From: Faecalicatena faecalis
GTDB taxonomy: Bacteria > Bacillota > Clostridia > Lachnospirales > Lachnospiraceae
Length of the DNA stretch: 64,000 bases
NCBI RefSeq assembly: GCF_012524165.2
Contig: NZ_JABACJ020000003.1
Location: 124,001-188,000 of the forward strand
Direction: 5' to 3'
Under the pieces are notes generated by a model. The model searched no databases. It worked only from the letters and a program-made list of their open reading frames with translations, and was not told the DNA's origin. Made by a program: the position numbers and the translations under genes. Shown here piece after piece: positions 8,607-18,831 of the stretch. The first letter of the stretch is position 1. Each line of letters begins with the position of its first letter.

Positions 8607-9568
8607 ATCCTTCCCTCTCCTTTATGTTCTGACATAAACTTTAATATCTGTTCTTTACTTGTGACCGCACTGTTCGGGCCGATTGCTGCTGCATTGACCG
8701 CACCTGCGGCAGATGCGAACTTACAACTGGTCTTTACTTCCCACCCGCTCAGAAGGCCTGTAATAAATCCTGCCATAAAATTATCTCCCGATCCGGTCGT
8801 ATCCACGACATCACAGGGATACGCCGGCAGATAGAACTCCTGCTCGTCATCCTTGAAATAACAACCGTCTGCTCCCAGTTTAATCCCTACATGAGCGGCT
8901 CCACATTGTAGAAATATCTCCGCCATCTTCTCTATAGTATCTGCCTTGCTGATAGCCTGTGCCTCTTCCAGACTTGGGAAAAAGTAATCCGTGTAAGCAA
9001 GTGTGCCCCGGATTCCATCCAGTCCAATCCCCCACAGATCTTTCTTCGTATCTGCCATAGTGATCGCTCCAGCTTGTTTTGCCTTTCTAAAAAATTCCTC
9101 TGTCCCCTCCCCGTCAAATCCCGGTAGTGACATCAGTCCTCCAATACTTACAAGCCTTGTCCGATCTAGCAGATCCATCTCTATGTGCTTCAATCCGAAT
9201 TCCAACAGACCGCCTCTGTTGATACAGAAATTTCTCTGCCCATCCGGCTGCACCAGCATAGCTGCCACTCCGGTAGTATTTCCCCTTTCTACTGCCACGT
9301 GAGATACATCCACATCTCTCCCCTGCTCTCGCATCATCGAAAGAAGCATTGTTCCGAATCCGTCATCTCCTACTACAGATAACAAGGCAGTCCTCATTCC
9401 CAGACGAGAAAGAATGATTGCCTGATTCGCCGCATCTCCTCCTGGCATTAATGAAATCGGCGATACCATATTGATATCATTCTGAAACACACTCTCATCT
9501 ATAGGATGAATCGGAAAATTGACTAATGCCAGACCTGCACAAAGTACATCAAGCTCTTTATTTTCCAT
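8603..9568 (-). CDS. PfkB-family carbohydrate kinase (second)
   Basis: A 321-residue ribokinase-family kinase. The N-terminal sugar-binding motif MPGGDAANQAIILSRLG and the catalytic DTTGSGDNFMAGF are intact. It is coupled by 4-bp overlap to the RpiB-like isomerase gene and lies 49 bp downstream of the aldolase gene, so a ketose-phosphate kinase making a bisphosphate for the aldolase is the simplest reading. Fructokinase or ribokinase activity on a free sugar is the alternative. GGAGGAC precedes the ATG at 9568. No membrane segment or signal is present. Confidence 0.88.
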   Translation of the reverse strand: MENKELDVLCAGLALVNFPIHPIDESVFQNDINMVSPISLMPGGDAANQAIILSRLGMRTALLSVVGDDGFGTMLLSMMREQGRDVDVSHVAVERGNTTGVAAMLVQPDGQRNFCINRGGLLEFGLKHIEMDLLDRTRLVSIGGLMSLPGFDGEGTEEFFRKAKQAGAITMADTKKDLWGIGLDGIRGTLAYTDYFFPSLEEAQAISKADTIEKMAEIFLQCGAAHVGIKLGADGCYFKDDEQEFYLPAYPCDVVDTTGSGDNFMAGFITGLLSGWEVKTSCKFASAAGAVNAAAIGPNSAVTSKEQILKFMSEHKGEGRI

Positions 9569-9617
9569 TTTGTCCTCCGAATCTAAAAGGTATATTTCCT
9601 TTCTATGAGACTAAGAC

Positions 9618-10451
9618 CTATTCCTTAAGACTTGCAAATAACTGCATATGTCGTGTTACAACTTCCTTTACTGCGCCCGTTAGTCCCTTAGTAAAATCAA
9701 GATACTGCTTATATTCTTCAAAGTGTTCCCTTACACATGCCTTTGCCGCTAAATCCTCTGCCGTATAAATATTGACTTTGTTGATTCCACATCGAATTGC
9801 TTCCACGAAATCCTCATCTGCAATTCCTGATCCTCCATGCAGTACAAGACCACAGTCTACTTTTGAACGAATCGCTTTTAAACGTTCAAAATCAAGCTTT
9901 GGTGTTCCTTTATACTGTCCATGTTGATTGCCGATCGCAACAGCCAAAGCATCGACTCCTGTACGGCCCACAAAATCTTCTGCCTGCTCTGGACTTGTGA
10001 ATCTATCCTCTGTCATTTCATCTCCGACCTGTCCTACATACCCAAGTTCGCCTTCTACAGATACATCCATGGCATGTGCGATTTTAACAATTTCGGCCGT
10101 CTGACGAACATTTTCTTCATAGCTTAGAGCCGAACCATCAAACATAACTGAGGAAAATCCGGCTTTTAGTGCATACATTACCCCATCAAAACTCTTCCCA
10201 TGATCCAAATGTATATTTACAAGTGTCTTGGATTTTTCAATCATCTTCCTGCAGGCTGCCGCCATTACTTCACCATCAAAATAATTCAGAATGAACCGCT
10301 CCGGCATTCCTAGCATGACAGGAAGTCCGGTTTCCTGTGATGCATCAAAAATCGCTCGTGCAAATTCAAGGTTTACGATGTTAAACATACCAACACCGAC
10401 CCGATGTTTTTTGGAATATTCTATAATATCATTCATAGTAGCTGGATTCAT
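9618..10451 (-). CDS. Class II fructose/tagatose-bisphosphate aldolase family
   Basis: A 277-residue zinc-dependent aldolase. The start is the ATG at 10449-10451 with GAAAGGAAG upstream; a longer frame would run into the GH5 gene and is not supported. Catalytic aspartate and zinc histidine lie in NIHLDHGKS, further histidines in AIGNQHGQY and VLHGGSGI, followed by INKVNIYTAED. These match the GatY/KbaY/FbaA group, which cleaves ketose bisphosphates to dihydroxyacetone phosphate and glyceraldehyde-3-phosphate. Since a glycolytic aldolase should exist elsewhere, a copy here probably serves the locus-specific pathway. Substrate among fructose, tagatose or another ketose bisphosphate is open. Confidence 0.92.
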   Translation of the reverse strand: MNPATMNDIIEYSKKHRVGVGMFNIVNLEFARAIFDASQETGLPVMLGMPERFILNYFDGEVMAAACRKMIEKSKTLVNIHLDHGKSFDGVMYALKAGFSSVMFDGSALSYEENVRQTAEIVKIAHAMDVSVEGELGYVGQVGDEMTEDRFTSPEQAEDFVGRTGVDALAVAIGNQHGQYKGTPKLDFERLKAIRSKVDCGLVLHGGSGIADEDFVEAIRCGINKVNIYTAEDLAAKACVREHFEEYKQYLDFTKGLTGAVKEVVTRHMQLFASLKE

Positions 10452-10485
10452 TTTTTCTTCCTTTCGTTTGTCTTTACTTTTATAT

Positions 10486-11856
10486 TTATAATTTGGGATA
10501 TCCATATTTCTTGATGATCTCAACCCGCCGCTGATCAATGCTGCAGTTCTCAAATGCAAAAGAGGATGCCAGCTCGCCAAGCTCTTCCTTGCTCAGCTCT
10601 GCTAATTTCCGTCCCATTATATCTGCAAGAACCGTTGATAGTGCATGCTTTATATTTGCTGCGACCATCTCCTTCGCTGTACCATATCTGTCATCAAAGG
10701 TATCTGCATCTTTCAAATTGAGCAGAGTCGAGAGTCCCCAGTCTTCATTTACCCTAAAATTCTGGTCAAGGAAATACTTTTCCTTGATTCGGCGTATATC
10801 CTTTGTAAATTCCATCCACAAAGAATCCTCTTTTACCGTTACTGTGCTCAGATATCCGATATCTTTATAGTTCCAGATGGAGTAGTGATGTCTTCTTGAG
10901 CAGATGGTGTCAAGCTGGTCCGCAAAGCATTTCAATCTATCCTTTGTAAATCCCGGATAATTCAGACGTACACCGAACTCCCCGATCCAGCAGGGCACGT
11001 TATGGGTCCTCATGTATTCGTCTGCCGCATCCATCTGTGTCTCAATGAGAGCTCTATCATACTTGAGGCCTCCATATTCGCCCGGATAAGGCATTGGCTC
11101 TGATGTACATGCGGCCAGATAATAATGTGGTGTGTATGCCAGATTTTCTGTAAATGGCGCATCGAGTACTGTAAAATCCTTGTTATAAAAGTTGCCTGCT
11201 ATAAAAATGATGTGATTCGGGTCCACCTCGCGGATAGCAGCTACGGCCTCTCGGTATATCTGATTGAGCATATCGATCTCTTCTGGCGCTGCTACCGGTT
11301 CATTTATCAAATCATAGCCCGCAATCGTATCTTCTCCTTTAAAATGCTCCGCCAGATATCTCCATAAATTGTAAAAACGCCTTCTTTCATCTTGATGTGT
11401 ATAAATTCTTGCCGGCGTCCCGTTATTATCACAATGCCATGCTGTACTTTGATATCCCTGTACGGCATGCATGTCCAAAATAATATACATCCCATATCTT
11501 CTACATATTTCTATGATATGGTCCAGGCGTTCTACTGTTTCTTCGCAATACTGGCCCGGCTGATTGTCTGATTCAAATAATCGATAGTTCATTGGGATAC
11601 GGATACAATTCATTCCCAGTTCTTTCATGAACTCGATGTCTAGCTCCCCCAGAAAATACTCATAGTATTTTTCAAAGAAATGTGTGTATTTTTCTTCTCC
11701 TGCATGCTTTCTGAATGCATCCCGAAATTCATGTTCTGCACCTGGATAACCAAGCATAAAGTTTTCAAGCATCATCCAGTTCCCAATATTGTAACCGATC
11801 AGAACGATCTCTTTTCCTTGTTCATCAACAATATATTTTCCTTTCACCTGCAGCAT
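10486..11856 (-). CDS. GH5 family glycoside hydrolase, intracellular
   Basis: About 456 residues counted from the ATG at 11856, chosen because GAGAGGAAC lies just before it; an earlier in-frame ATG at 11874 lacks a site. The barrel holds the acid/base in YDLINEPV (Glu186) and the nucleophile in WIGEFG (Glu293), with LDMHAVQG and YTPHYY between. The N-terminal GYNIGNWMMLENFM is characteristic of exo-acting GH5 relatives. A helical C-terminal tail of roughly 100 residues follows the barrel. There is no signal peptide. It is the first enzyme gene after the importer, so it may make the first cleavage of the imported glycoside, before or beside the GH30 enzymes. Confidence 0.92.
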   Translation of the reverse strand: MLQVKGKYIVDEQGKEIVLIGYNIGNWMMLENFMLGYPGAEHEFRDAFRKHAGEEKYTHFFEKYYEYFLGELDIEFMKELGMNCIRIPMNYRLFESDNQPGQYCEETVERLDHIIEICRRYGMYIILDMHAVQGYQSTAWHCDNNGTPARIYTHQDERRRFYNLWRYLAEHFKGEDTIAGYDLINEPVAAPEEIDMLNQIYREAVAAIREVDPNHIIFIAGNFYNKDFTVLDAPFTENLAYTPHYYLAACTSEPMPYPGEYGGLKYDRALIETQMDAADEYMRTHNVPCWIGEFGVRLNYPGFTKDRLKCFADQLDTICSRRHHYSIWNYKDIGYLSTVTVKEDSLWMEFTKDIRRIKEKYFLDQNFRVNEDWGLSTLLNLKDADTFDDRYGTAKEMVAANIKHALSTVLADIMGRKLAELSKEELGELASSFAFENCSIDQRRVEIIKKYGYPKL

Positions 11857-11900
11857 ATCTTGTTCCTCTCTCATCTACGAATTATTACTTTTTGAGTTCT

Positions 11901-12749
11901 CTATCCTTTTACCGAACCGGCCATCATACCCGATATGATTTGTTTCTGCATGACAATCAGGAAAATGAGAACTGGTAATATAGCCAGTGACGACGCAGAC
12001 ATCAAAGATCCCCAGTCTGTCGTCTGTTCCTGCATGAAATTCTGCAGGCCGATCGGAAGTGTTCTAAGTCCGTCTGTCTTTAGCAGCAGACTTCCCAGCA
12101 GATATTCATTCCAGCAATAGTTGAATGCAAAGATCGATACCGATGAGATTCCAGGTCCTGCCACTGGTACAATCAGCTTATATAAACATTGGAGACGGCT
12201 GCAGCCGTCAATACGTCCAGACTCTTCCAATTCATAGGGAATTCCATCAAAATAGCTCTGCATCATCCAGATATTCAACGGCAGTGTAAATGTCGAATAC
12301 GCAATAAACACGGACAGTCTTGTATTTGTAATCCCAATCTTCTGAAAGGTAAGATACAGCGGGATAATCAGCTGTACCACCGGAAACATCTGAAGGGCCA
12401 GCAGAAAGATTGTATAGAACTTCAAGCCTTTGACTCTTTTCTTAAATCTGGAAAGTGCATAGCCACCCAAAATGGACAGAAACGTTGAAAAAAGGGATAC
12501 CAATACACCTATCACAACACTGTTTATCAAATATTTCAGGAAATGCGTCTTTCCTAACACATTCCTATAGTAATCCAATGAAAATTTCTCCGGGAAAAAT
12601 GAAGTGGAGCTCATAAATGTTTCCGGTGACTTGAACGACGACATCACCATACTCACAACCGGAAGCAGGATTACACCTAACGCAAATATCATTGCCGCAT
12701 AGGGCAGAATGCCGTAAACGACTTTTTTGATTTTAAAATCATTCTTCAT
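11901..12749 (-). CDS. Carbohydrate ABC transporter permease (MalG-like)
   Basis: A 282-residue inner-membrane permease of the CUT1 sugar transporter class, with about six transmembrane helices. The cytoplasmic EAA loop is seen as ELEESGRIDGCSRLQ, the contact site for the ATPase. MMSAGSVKG-type ending (GMMAGSVKG) is typical for MalG/LacG proteins. It is the second permease of the pair, 12 bp after the first. No ATPase gene is present in the operon; CUT1 importers of Firmicutes commonly share a housekeeping MsmK-type ATPase encoded elsewhere, which is the likely situation here. Confidence 0.93.
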   Translation of the reverse strand: MKNDFKIKKVVYGILPYAAMIFALGVILLPVVSMVMSSFKSPETFMSSTSFFPEKFSLDYYRNVLGKTHFLKYLINSVVIGVLVSLFSTFLSILGGYALSRFKKRVKGLKFYTIFLLALQMFPVVQLIIPLYLTFQKIGITNTRLSVFIAYSTFTLPLNIWMMQSYFDGIPYELEESGRIDGCSRLQCLYKLIVPVAGPGISSVSIFAFNYCWNEYLLGSLLLKTDGLRTLPIGLQNFMQEQTTDWGSLMSASSLAILPVLIFLIVMQKQIISGMMAGSVKG

Positions 12750-12761
12750 AGCCTTTGCCCC

Positions 12762-13661
12762 CTACTCTTTATCTTCTTTCATGACCATCTTGATATAGAA
12801 CACCGCCACAATCAGCATAAATACTAACATCACCGTCGAAATCGCGGATGCATATCCCATATTCATACGAGCGAATGCACTATAGTAGGATAATACTGAT
12901 ATTACCTGCGATGCTCCATCCGGTCCCCCGCCTGTAAGCAGGTATATGTTATCAAAGTTGTTAAATGTCCAGATAAACATCAATGTCGTACATACCACCG
13001 TGACCGGCCTGATCTGCGGAAGTGTGACTCTAAAGAATAGCTGGAACGTATTTGCACCATCGATCCTGGCCGCCTCTTTTGTGTCCTCCGGTACCGTCTG
13101 AAGACCTGCCAGCAGGCTCAACGCCATGTAAGGGTAGTTCTTCCATGCTCCAAAGAAAATTGCTACCAATTTTGCCCAGAACGGATTTGCCATAAACGGG
13201 ATCGACGACGAAACAATATGTAAACTCTTTAATATCTGATTCACGACTCCACTTTGGTCATTCAATGCCCATTTCCAGGATGCTGCTGCAACAACTGCCG
13301 GGATGATCCACGGAATGAGAAGCAGGACACGGAACAGCCCCCGGAATTTAATTTTCATATTCATTAATAAGGCTATCATCAATCCGATTGCGTAACTCAG
13401 CGCTACAACAAAAACTGTGTAGATCAGAGTAAACAAAAATGCGTTCCAGAATTCTTTATCCTGTGTAAATACTCTGATGTAGTTTTCAAATAGTACAACC
13501 CGGGTCGGTCTGTCGTTTAACAGCCTGCGGTTCGTAAAACTGATTCCAACTCCCTCTATCAATGGAAGAACGCGAATAAGGATTAACGCAAGTGTTGCCG
13601 GTGCCAATAATATCCATGCAAAGGCAGTGTCTGATTTTATGAATTTTTTTAAACTTTTCAC
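12762..13661 (-). CDS. Carbohydrate ABC transporter permease (MalF-like)
   Basis: A 299-residue CUT1 permease beginning with GTG at 13661 behind AAAGGAGATG. About six membrane helices are visible, starting at residues 13-35 (FAWILLAPATLALILI). The EAA motif reads DTKEAARIDGANTFQ, and TGGGPDGAS is a family signature before the last helices. It pairs with the adjacent MalG-like permease to form the membrane channel for the sugar captured by the lipoprotein encoded upstream. The product shows no sign of truncation. Confidence 0.93.
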   Translation of the reverse strand: MKSLKKFIKSDTAFAWILLAPATLALILIRVLPLIEGVGISFTNRRLLNDRPTRVVLFENYIRVFTQDKEFWNAFLFTLIYTVFVVALSYAIGLMIALLMNMKIKFRGLFRVLLLIPWIIPAVVAAASWKWALNDQSGVVNQILKSLHIVSSSIPFMANPFWAKLVAIFFGAWKNYPYMALSLLAGLQTVPEDTKEAARIDGANTFQLFFRVTLPQIRPVTVVCTTLMFIWTFNNFDNIYLLTGGGPDGASQVISVLSYYSAFARMNMGYASAISTVMLVFMLIVAVFYIKMVMKEDKE

Positions 13662-13768
13662 TTGGCTTCATCTCCTTTTTGTAAGAGAAAGGGGCTATGC
13701 ATCTTTTCTGCCTGCCCCTTTCTCCTGCATATAAATTTTAATCAGCTATCACATCGAAGCTCGTTCTT

Positions 13769-15124
13769 CTACTCTATCCCGAGATCCTTTAAAAGCTGTT
13801 CTGCCGCATTCTGCTTATCCTGCAGAATCTCTTCTGGTGATTTTTCTCCCATCAGTATTGCCTGGGAAACATCTCTCCACCATCTCTCACCATCTACCGT
13901 TGCCTGTGCTACGTTTGCCGAAGCTGCCGGATACATTGTGCTCTGCATTGCCGGTACCCACATCTCTACCATATCATCCAGGAATGGATTAGCCTCGTTG
14001 TTCAGATATGATTCATCCTCCAGGAAGGAAATTCTTGCTGGTGAAGCATTCACGCCTGCCGGGCCTGTCCACAAGGAAAGGTTATTTTCTGACCACCATT
14101 TAATAAATGCTTTTGCCTCTTCTGGATATTCTGTTGAGCTATATACCATGTATGCATTCAATGCGGCTGACATACCTGGCTGATCTGAATCTGGTCCCTG
14201 TGGGAATGGCATGATTCCTACTTTTTCTGCAAAGTCATCGCCCTGCTCCTGAATCTGAAGGCCAAAGCCAATGCCATCAACCATCATTGCTGAATTGCCC
14301 TGAAGGAACATCTTCTGTGCATCAGCCTGCTCATAGCTTGCCATGCCCTCTGGAAAACATCCTTCGTCACGGAGTGTTGAAATAAACTCCAGCACCTTTA
14401 CATTCTTCTCGTTTGTCCAATCTGGCGTCTTTCCATCCTCTGACCAGACTCCGCTGCCATTTGAGACTAGCCATGACATAAAGGAAACATTCGCTGCTGC
14501 ATCTGCCGCCGGGTAAGCCATTCCGTACTTGCCGTTCGCCGGATCTGACAATGCCTTTATTGCTGTATGCAGTTCATCCCATGTCTTTGGGACCTCAAGT
14601 CCCTTATCCTCAAAATAGTCTTTTCGATAGAAGATACCGCGGGGCTCAAAGTTGAATGGAATTCCCAACTGGTTTCCTTCTGTATCCTGGAAAAATTCAA
14701 TCATATCCTGCGGAAGATCCTCCAGCTTGCCTTCCTCTTTCCACTCGTCCATAATGTCATTCAACGGAAGGATATTCCCTGTAGCTGCAAACTGATGCTG
14801 CTGATAACCACCTCCTGTACTGACATCAGGTCCATCTCCCGCAGCAACTGCTACAGAGAATGTCTCATAACGGTTCGCCCATGGAATACTCTGATACTCG
14901 ATCTCAACGTTTGGAACGACCTCTGAATAGCTCTTCGCTAATTTTTCTGCCTCTGTGGCATACTCTGGTCCGCCCCATACCATATCCCAGAATTTCAAAG
15001 TAATCGTTTCCTCTGAGGCTGTTTCATCCTTCTTTGCAGCTCCATCATCTGAGCCTTTGCCGCATGCTGCAAGTGATAATACCATCATGCCTGCCAACAT
15101 CGCTGCCAATAATCTCCTTTTCAT
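13769..15124 (-). CDS. Sugar ABC transporter substrate-binding lipoprotein
   Basis: A 451-residue extracellular solute-binding protein of family 1. The signal peptide ends in the lipobox LSLAAC with the lipidated cysteine at position 21, followed by an acidic and serine-rich linker. Mature motifs such as KFWDMVWGG near the start and the tryptophan-rich WVPAMQSTMY near the end fit CUT1 proteins that bind oligosaccharides or glycosides. AGGAGG precedes the ATG. It is the first gene of the leftward operon, divergent from the YesN-type regulator, with a 264-bp shared upstream region. High expression is likely, as binding proteins are needed in excess. Confidence 0.94.
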   Translation of the reverse strand: MKRRLLAAMLAGMMVLSLAACGKGSDDGAAKKDETASEETITLKFWDMVWGGPEYATEAEKLAKSYSEVVPNVEIEYQSIPWANRYETFSVAVAAGDGPDVSTGGGYQQHQFAATGNILPLNDIMDEWKEEGKLEDLPQDMIEFFQDTEGNQLGIPFNFEPRGIFYRKDYFEDKGLEVPKTWDELHTAIKALSDPANGKYGMAYPAADAAANVSFMSWLVSNGSGVWSEDGKTPDWTNEKNVKVLEFISTLRDEGCFPEGMASYEQADAQKMFLQGNSAMMVDGIGFGLQIQEQGDDFAEKVGIMPFPQGPDSDQPGMSAALNAYMVYSSTEYPEEAKAFIKWWSENNLSLWTGPAGVNASPARISFLEDESYLNNEANPFLDDMVEMWVPAMQSTMYPAASANVAQATVDGERWWRDVSQAILMGEKSPEEILQDKQNAAEQLLKDLGIE

Positions 15125-15288
15125 TTCGTTTCCTCCTGTTTGTTTATGATGTGTTAACTATAGCAATTGCCACACTCTCCCACAACCTGCATTTTTTTCC
15201 AAATAAGTACAATATTATTTCCAATTTCCTTTCAAGTTTTTTATTTTTACTTTTATATCTATATTTTTTTACCTCTTTTCGTAATCAA

Positions 15289-15317
15289 TTGATTCTAATA
15301 ACATATCCCGTTATAAT
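15289..15317 (+). promoter_or_regulatory. SigA-type promoter for the regulator-kinase-hexokinase operon
   Basis: TTGATT at 15289-15294 and TATAAT at 15312-15317 are separated by exactly 17 bp and point toward the response regulator gene, leaving a leader of about 65 nt. AAAGGAGGAG precedes its ATG. The rest of the divergent region (15125-15288) is AT-rich and should contain the regulator's sites for the transporter operon, but I see no clear repeated motif. Confidence 0.65.
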
Positions 15318-15388
15318 AAATTGAGTCCAGGTATTCTCCATTTTATCTGCTCAAAAATAACCATTTTACTTATAAAGGAGGAGTACTA

Positions 15389-17035
15389 ATGATTCGTATT
15401 ATGCTTGTTGATGATGAACCATTTATCCGTGTTGCGATCCGTTCATTATTTTCCTGGGAAAAGTATGATTACTTTATCGCAGCCGAAGCAAGTAACGGCA
15501 CTGATGCACTCCAAAAGCTGGAACATGAAGATATTGACCTATTGATTACTGATATAAAGATGCCTGTTACGGATGGAATCAAGCTTCTCCACCAAGTCAA
15601 AGAGCGTTACCCTCATATTAAATGTGTCGTTCTCTCTAATTACGAAGACTTTGAACTGACCAGAAAAGCTTTTTTGGAAGGAGCTGTCGATTATCTTTTA
15701 AAAGGAAATTTGAATGAGGAAAACTTTTCTGCGCTGGTTCAACGGCTGAACGCTAATTATTTTCAAGTACAGTCTGACTCTTTCACTTCCAACAAGGCAC
15801 CTATCCACCGTTCCTTTGAACATAAGGTATCAGCATTGCAGCAGTTGATCAGTCAGGACCTGGCTCCCGATACAAGAAACGAGCTCACTCATGAGCTGGA
15901 TATGGGACTGCCCTATGTCATCAGTTCAGTGAAGCTTTTTTCTAACTCTCCTGAATTTACATCCTCTGAACCGGATACTCATGTAAATAAAAAACTGATC
16001 AGGAACACAGTATTTAAGATCATCTCAGAAATATCAGAATTTAAACTCTATTATTATGATGTATCTACCAACGAATATATATTTATCATTTATGACCAGG
16101 ATCGCGAAAATACTACTTTTTTCAAACACCTGCAGGCATTTTATGACCAACTGACCTCGAACCTGTTCATTTATTTGAATAAATTCAGTGTAATCGGCAC
16201 GAGCCAGCTTCGGAAGGAAGTCCAGGAAATCTCCATTTCCTATCAGGAGGCTGATACGATGTCGGACCTGATTTTTTATTGCCGGGAATCAGCACAATAT
16301 TTCTTTGTTCCTGATAATGTGAATCTACATGCGGATAATCCAGTGCGACAGTTTGTCCTATCCTATATGGAAACACTTCCCCACTGGATAAAGATTCATG
16401 CATGGACAGCCCTGGAGTCTTTTTTTCATGAGCTATTGGAGCAATTCAAGATAAACCTGTACCCACCCACGTACAGCAAGAGAATCGTTACGAATTTAGA
16501 ATTTCTTATTATGAATGAATTGACACGGAATTTTAGTGATAATAAAGAGTTCTATAATGATTACGACCATCTATTTGATACAACGATGCATGCAGCCCAC
16601 ATCACGTCTCTTGAAAATATTACCGCTGATTTCCTTGCGAAAATCAAAGCTGCTGCATCCAGCTTGTATCTGCTTGATGCCAATTGTTCTGAAATCGTCC
16701 AGCAGGCTGTTACCTATCTTCAGAAGAACTACTTGAACCCAGAGATTAATCTGACCTTTATTGCGAATGAAATTGGTGTGAACTCCAGCTACTTAAGCCG
16801 TATCTTCCATAAAGAAACAGAAAAGACCTTTAATACCTACCTGAATTTCTTACGGATCGAACACGCCAAAAAACTTCTGCGTACAACGAGTGATAATATT
16901 GTTGCCATTTCCGAAAAGAGTGGGTACAACAATTCAAAGTATTTTGTTAATTTGTTTAAAAAGGTGGAAGGTATGTCTCCATCAGCTTATCGAAATATGC
17001 AGGCAGATCTCTTTCAAAAAAGGAATGATAAATGA
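15389..17035 (+). CDS. YesN-like response regulator, AraC family
   Basis: A 548-residue regulator. The N-terminal receiver domain has the acidic pair Asp8/Asp9, phosphoacceptor Asp55 in LLITDIKMP and the conserved lysine in DYLLKG. A linker of about 300 residues follows, and the last 100 residues form an AraC-type double helix-turn-helix (FIANEIGVNSSYLSRIF and the second helix region ending GMSPSAYR). Such proteins act with YesM-type kinases and usually activate adjacent sugar-uptake operons. The stop overlaps the kinase start by 4 bp. By position it controls the divergent transporter/glycosidase operon and possibly its own. Confidence 0.94.
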   Translation: MIRIMLVDDEPFIRVAIRSLFSWEKYDYFIAAEASNGTDALQKLEHEDIDLLITDIKMPVTDGIKLLHQVKERYPHIKCVVLSNYEDFELTRKAFLEGAVDYLLKGNLNEENFSALVQRLNANYFQVQSDSFTSNKAPIHRSFEHKVSALQQLISQDLAPDTRNELTHELDMGLPYVISSVKLFSNSPEFTSSEPDTHVNKKLIRNTVFKIISEISEFKLYYYDVSTNEYIFIIYDQDRENTTFFKHLQAFYDQLTSNLFIYLNKFSVIGTSQLRKEVQEISISYQEADTMSDLIFYCRESAQYFFVPDNVNLHADNPVRQFVLSYMETLPHWIKIHAWTALESFFHELLEQFKINLYPPTYSKRIVTNLEFLIMNELTRNFSDNKEFYNDYDHLFDTTMHAAHITSLENITADFLAKIKAAASSLYLLDANCSEIVQQAVTYLQKNYLNPEINLTFIANEIGVNSSYLSRIFHKETEKTFNTYLNFLRIEHAKKLLRTTSDNIVAISEKSGYNNSKYFVNLFKKVEGMSPSAYRNMQADLFQKRNDK

Positions 17036-18831
17036 TGAAGCGCACATTAAAAAATAAAATATACAGGGCTTTTCTCTTGGGATTTACGATTACTCTGGTA
17101 GCCAGTGCCATTATCGTATTTGGGTTTTCTCTTCCTTCTATATATGAAAGTAATTTAAAATCTGAACGAGAAACACTGAATCAGGCTGCCACACAGATCG
17201 ATACATATCTGCGGCAGATCAATTCACTTTGCATACAGGTCTCCTATACAGAGGACACCAGAACTGTTCTTTCTAAAAAATATTCCGGGGAGCTTGAGCA
17301 TTCCACAGAATATATACAAGATTCAGATGAACTATACAAGCTTTACGCAAACTTTCTGTTCCCGACTAAAGGAGCATATGGTGTTTTTATATATAACCAG
17401 AACGGCTACCCATACTTTTACTGCCCATCAAACTATATAAACCGATATAACAATATCCGGGAAGAAAGCTGGTATCTGGAGCTTAATCAATCTGCAGCGT
17501 ATGACTATTATATTTTTTCCAGTGCACACCGTCCTCGACAGATATTGAATACGCCTAATTATTTTATATCACTTTACCGCAAAATTTATGATATCTCTAA
17601 TTATGAAATAATCGGGCAGGCTGAAATACTGATTCAGCCCCAGACCATACAGAACATCCTTTTTGAATCTGTCAAAAATGATCAAAAGCAGCAGTTGACT
17701 CTGGTCGATACCGATGGTCATGTCATTGCGTCCACCGGAAATTATTCGCCGGGAGAAGGCTTCGACAAAAGCATTGCTAAACGGCTGAAAGACAAGAATG
17801 GAACTTTTGTCAGTAATCTCTCGCTGAATGCTACGAACTATTCTCTTTCGGACTATAGTGGATGGTATCTGGTGTACCAATATGATTCTGATCTACTGTA
17901 TAAGGATATTCGCAATATTGTCATTACATTTATCAGTTTTTCTTTATTGGCATGGTTTGCCATGATGATTTGGGGAAGGGCACTCGCCAAACAAGTCACT
18001 ACTCCACTTGCCCTGCTTGCGGAGGGCGTTGAGCATATTAAACAGAAGGACTTTAACCACAAGATCATATTGAACAGCGATGATGAATTCGAATATCTTG
18101 CAGAGACTTTTAACGAAATGACGGATACATTAAAGGATTATATCCAACAAGTTTTTGATGTAGAAGAACAGAAGACCAAGGCACAGATGTATGCCCTACA
18201 GGCACAGATCAATCCACACTTTACATTAAATACCATCAACTCCATCAAACATATGGCAATGCTGCAGAATCAGACGAACATCGTTTCTATACTTGACGAT
18301 TTTAGTCTCCTGCTGGCTGCTACATTCCGGTTTCCGAATGAATTGATCACGCTCCGTGAAGAATTAGACCGTGTGCGTGCATTTGCACGGATACAGGATA
18401 CTGCCTCTTTTGGAAAAATAAAGCTTCACTTTTCTTATGAGGAAGAAATATTGGATTATCTTACTGTGGGATTGATATTACAGCCGATCATTGAAAATGC
18501 GATCTTCCACGGCATTAAGCCCAAGATGTCCAGCCATCAATTAAAGTCAGGCGATATTCTGATTCAGATTACCTCCGATGACGATTCTATCCTGATCCAC
18601 GTCATCGACAACGGAATCGGAATGCTAAAGGAACAAGCCGATTCACTTTTATCACAGAGCCGCTCTGGAATCGGGGTCAAAAATGTACACGCCCGCATCC
18701 AGCTTCGCTTTGGTGAAGAATATGGATTGACGATCAAGAGCGCTCCTTTTGAAGGATGCGATGTCCTGATACATATTCCTAAGATAAAAAATAACCCAGA
18801 AAGTCGAGGATACAACAATGAATCATTCTAA
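17032..18831 (+). CDS. YesM-like sensor histidine kinase
   Basis: A 599-residue membrane kinase. One transmembrane helix at about residues 12-34 and a second near 298-318 flank a large extracellular sensing domain. A HAMP region, then the His_kinase block with the phospho-accepting histidine in QINPHFTLNTINS, and an HATPase domain (IIENAIFHGIK, DNGIGM, GIGVKNV) follow. It probably senses an external sugar, or the loaded binding protein, and phosphorylates the adjacent YesN-like regulator. Translation is coupled on both sides: ATGA overlap with the regulator and a 14-bp overlap with the hexokinase gene. Confidence 0.94.
   Translation: MMKRTLKNKIYRAFLLGFTITLVASAIIVFGFSLPSIYESNLKSERETLNQAATQIDTYLRQINSLCIQVSYTEDTRTVLSKKYSGELEHSTEYIQDSDELYKLYANFLFPTKGAYGVFIYNQNGYPYFYCPSNYINRYNNIREESWYLELNQSAAYDYYIFSSAHRPRQILNTPNYFISLYRKIYDISNYEIIGQAEILIQPQTIQNILFESVKNDQKQQLTLVDTDGHVIASTGNYSPGEGFDKSIAKRLKDKNGTFVSNLSLNATNYSLSDYSGWYLVYQYDSDLLYKDIRNIVITFISFSLLAWFAMMIWGRALAKQVTTPLALLAEGVEHIKQKDFNHKIILNSDDEFEYLAETFNEMTDTLKDYIQQVFDVEEQKTKAQMYALQAQINPHFTLNTINSIKHMAMLQNQTNIVSILDDFSLLLAATFRFPNELITLREELDRVRAFARIQDTASFGKIKLHFSYEEEILDYLTVGLILQPIIENAIFHGIKPKMSSHQLKSGDILIQITSDDDSILIHVIDNGIGMLKEQADSLLSQSRSGIGVKNVHARIQLRFGEEYGLTIKSAPFEGCDVLIHIPKIKNNPESRGYNNESF

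Noticed and set aside
10452-10580. 43-residue N-terminal extension of the aldolase
   Set aside because: It would overlap the GH5 coding region, is not aldolase-like, and the ATG at 10451 has a good ribosome binding site.
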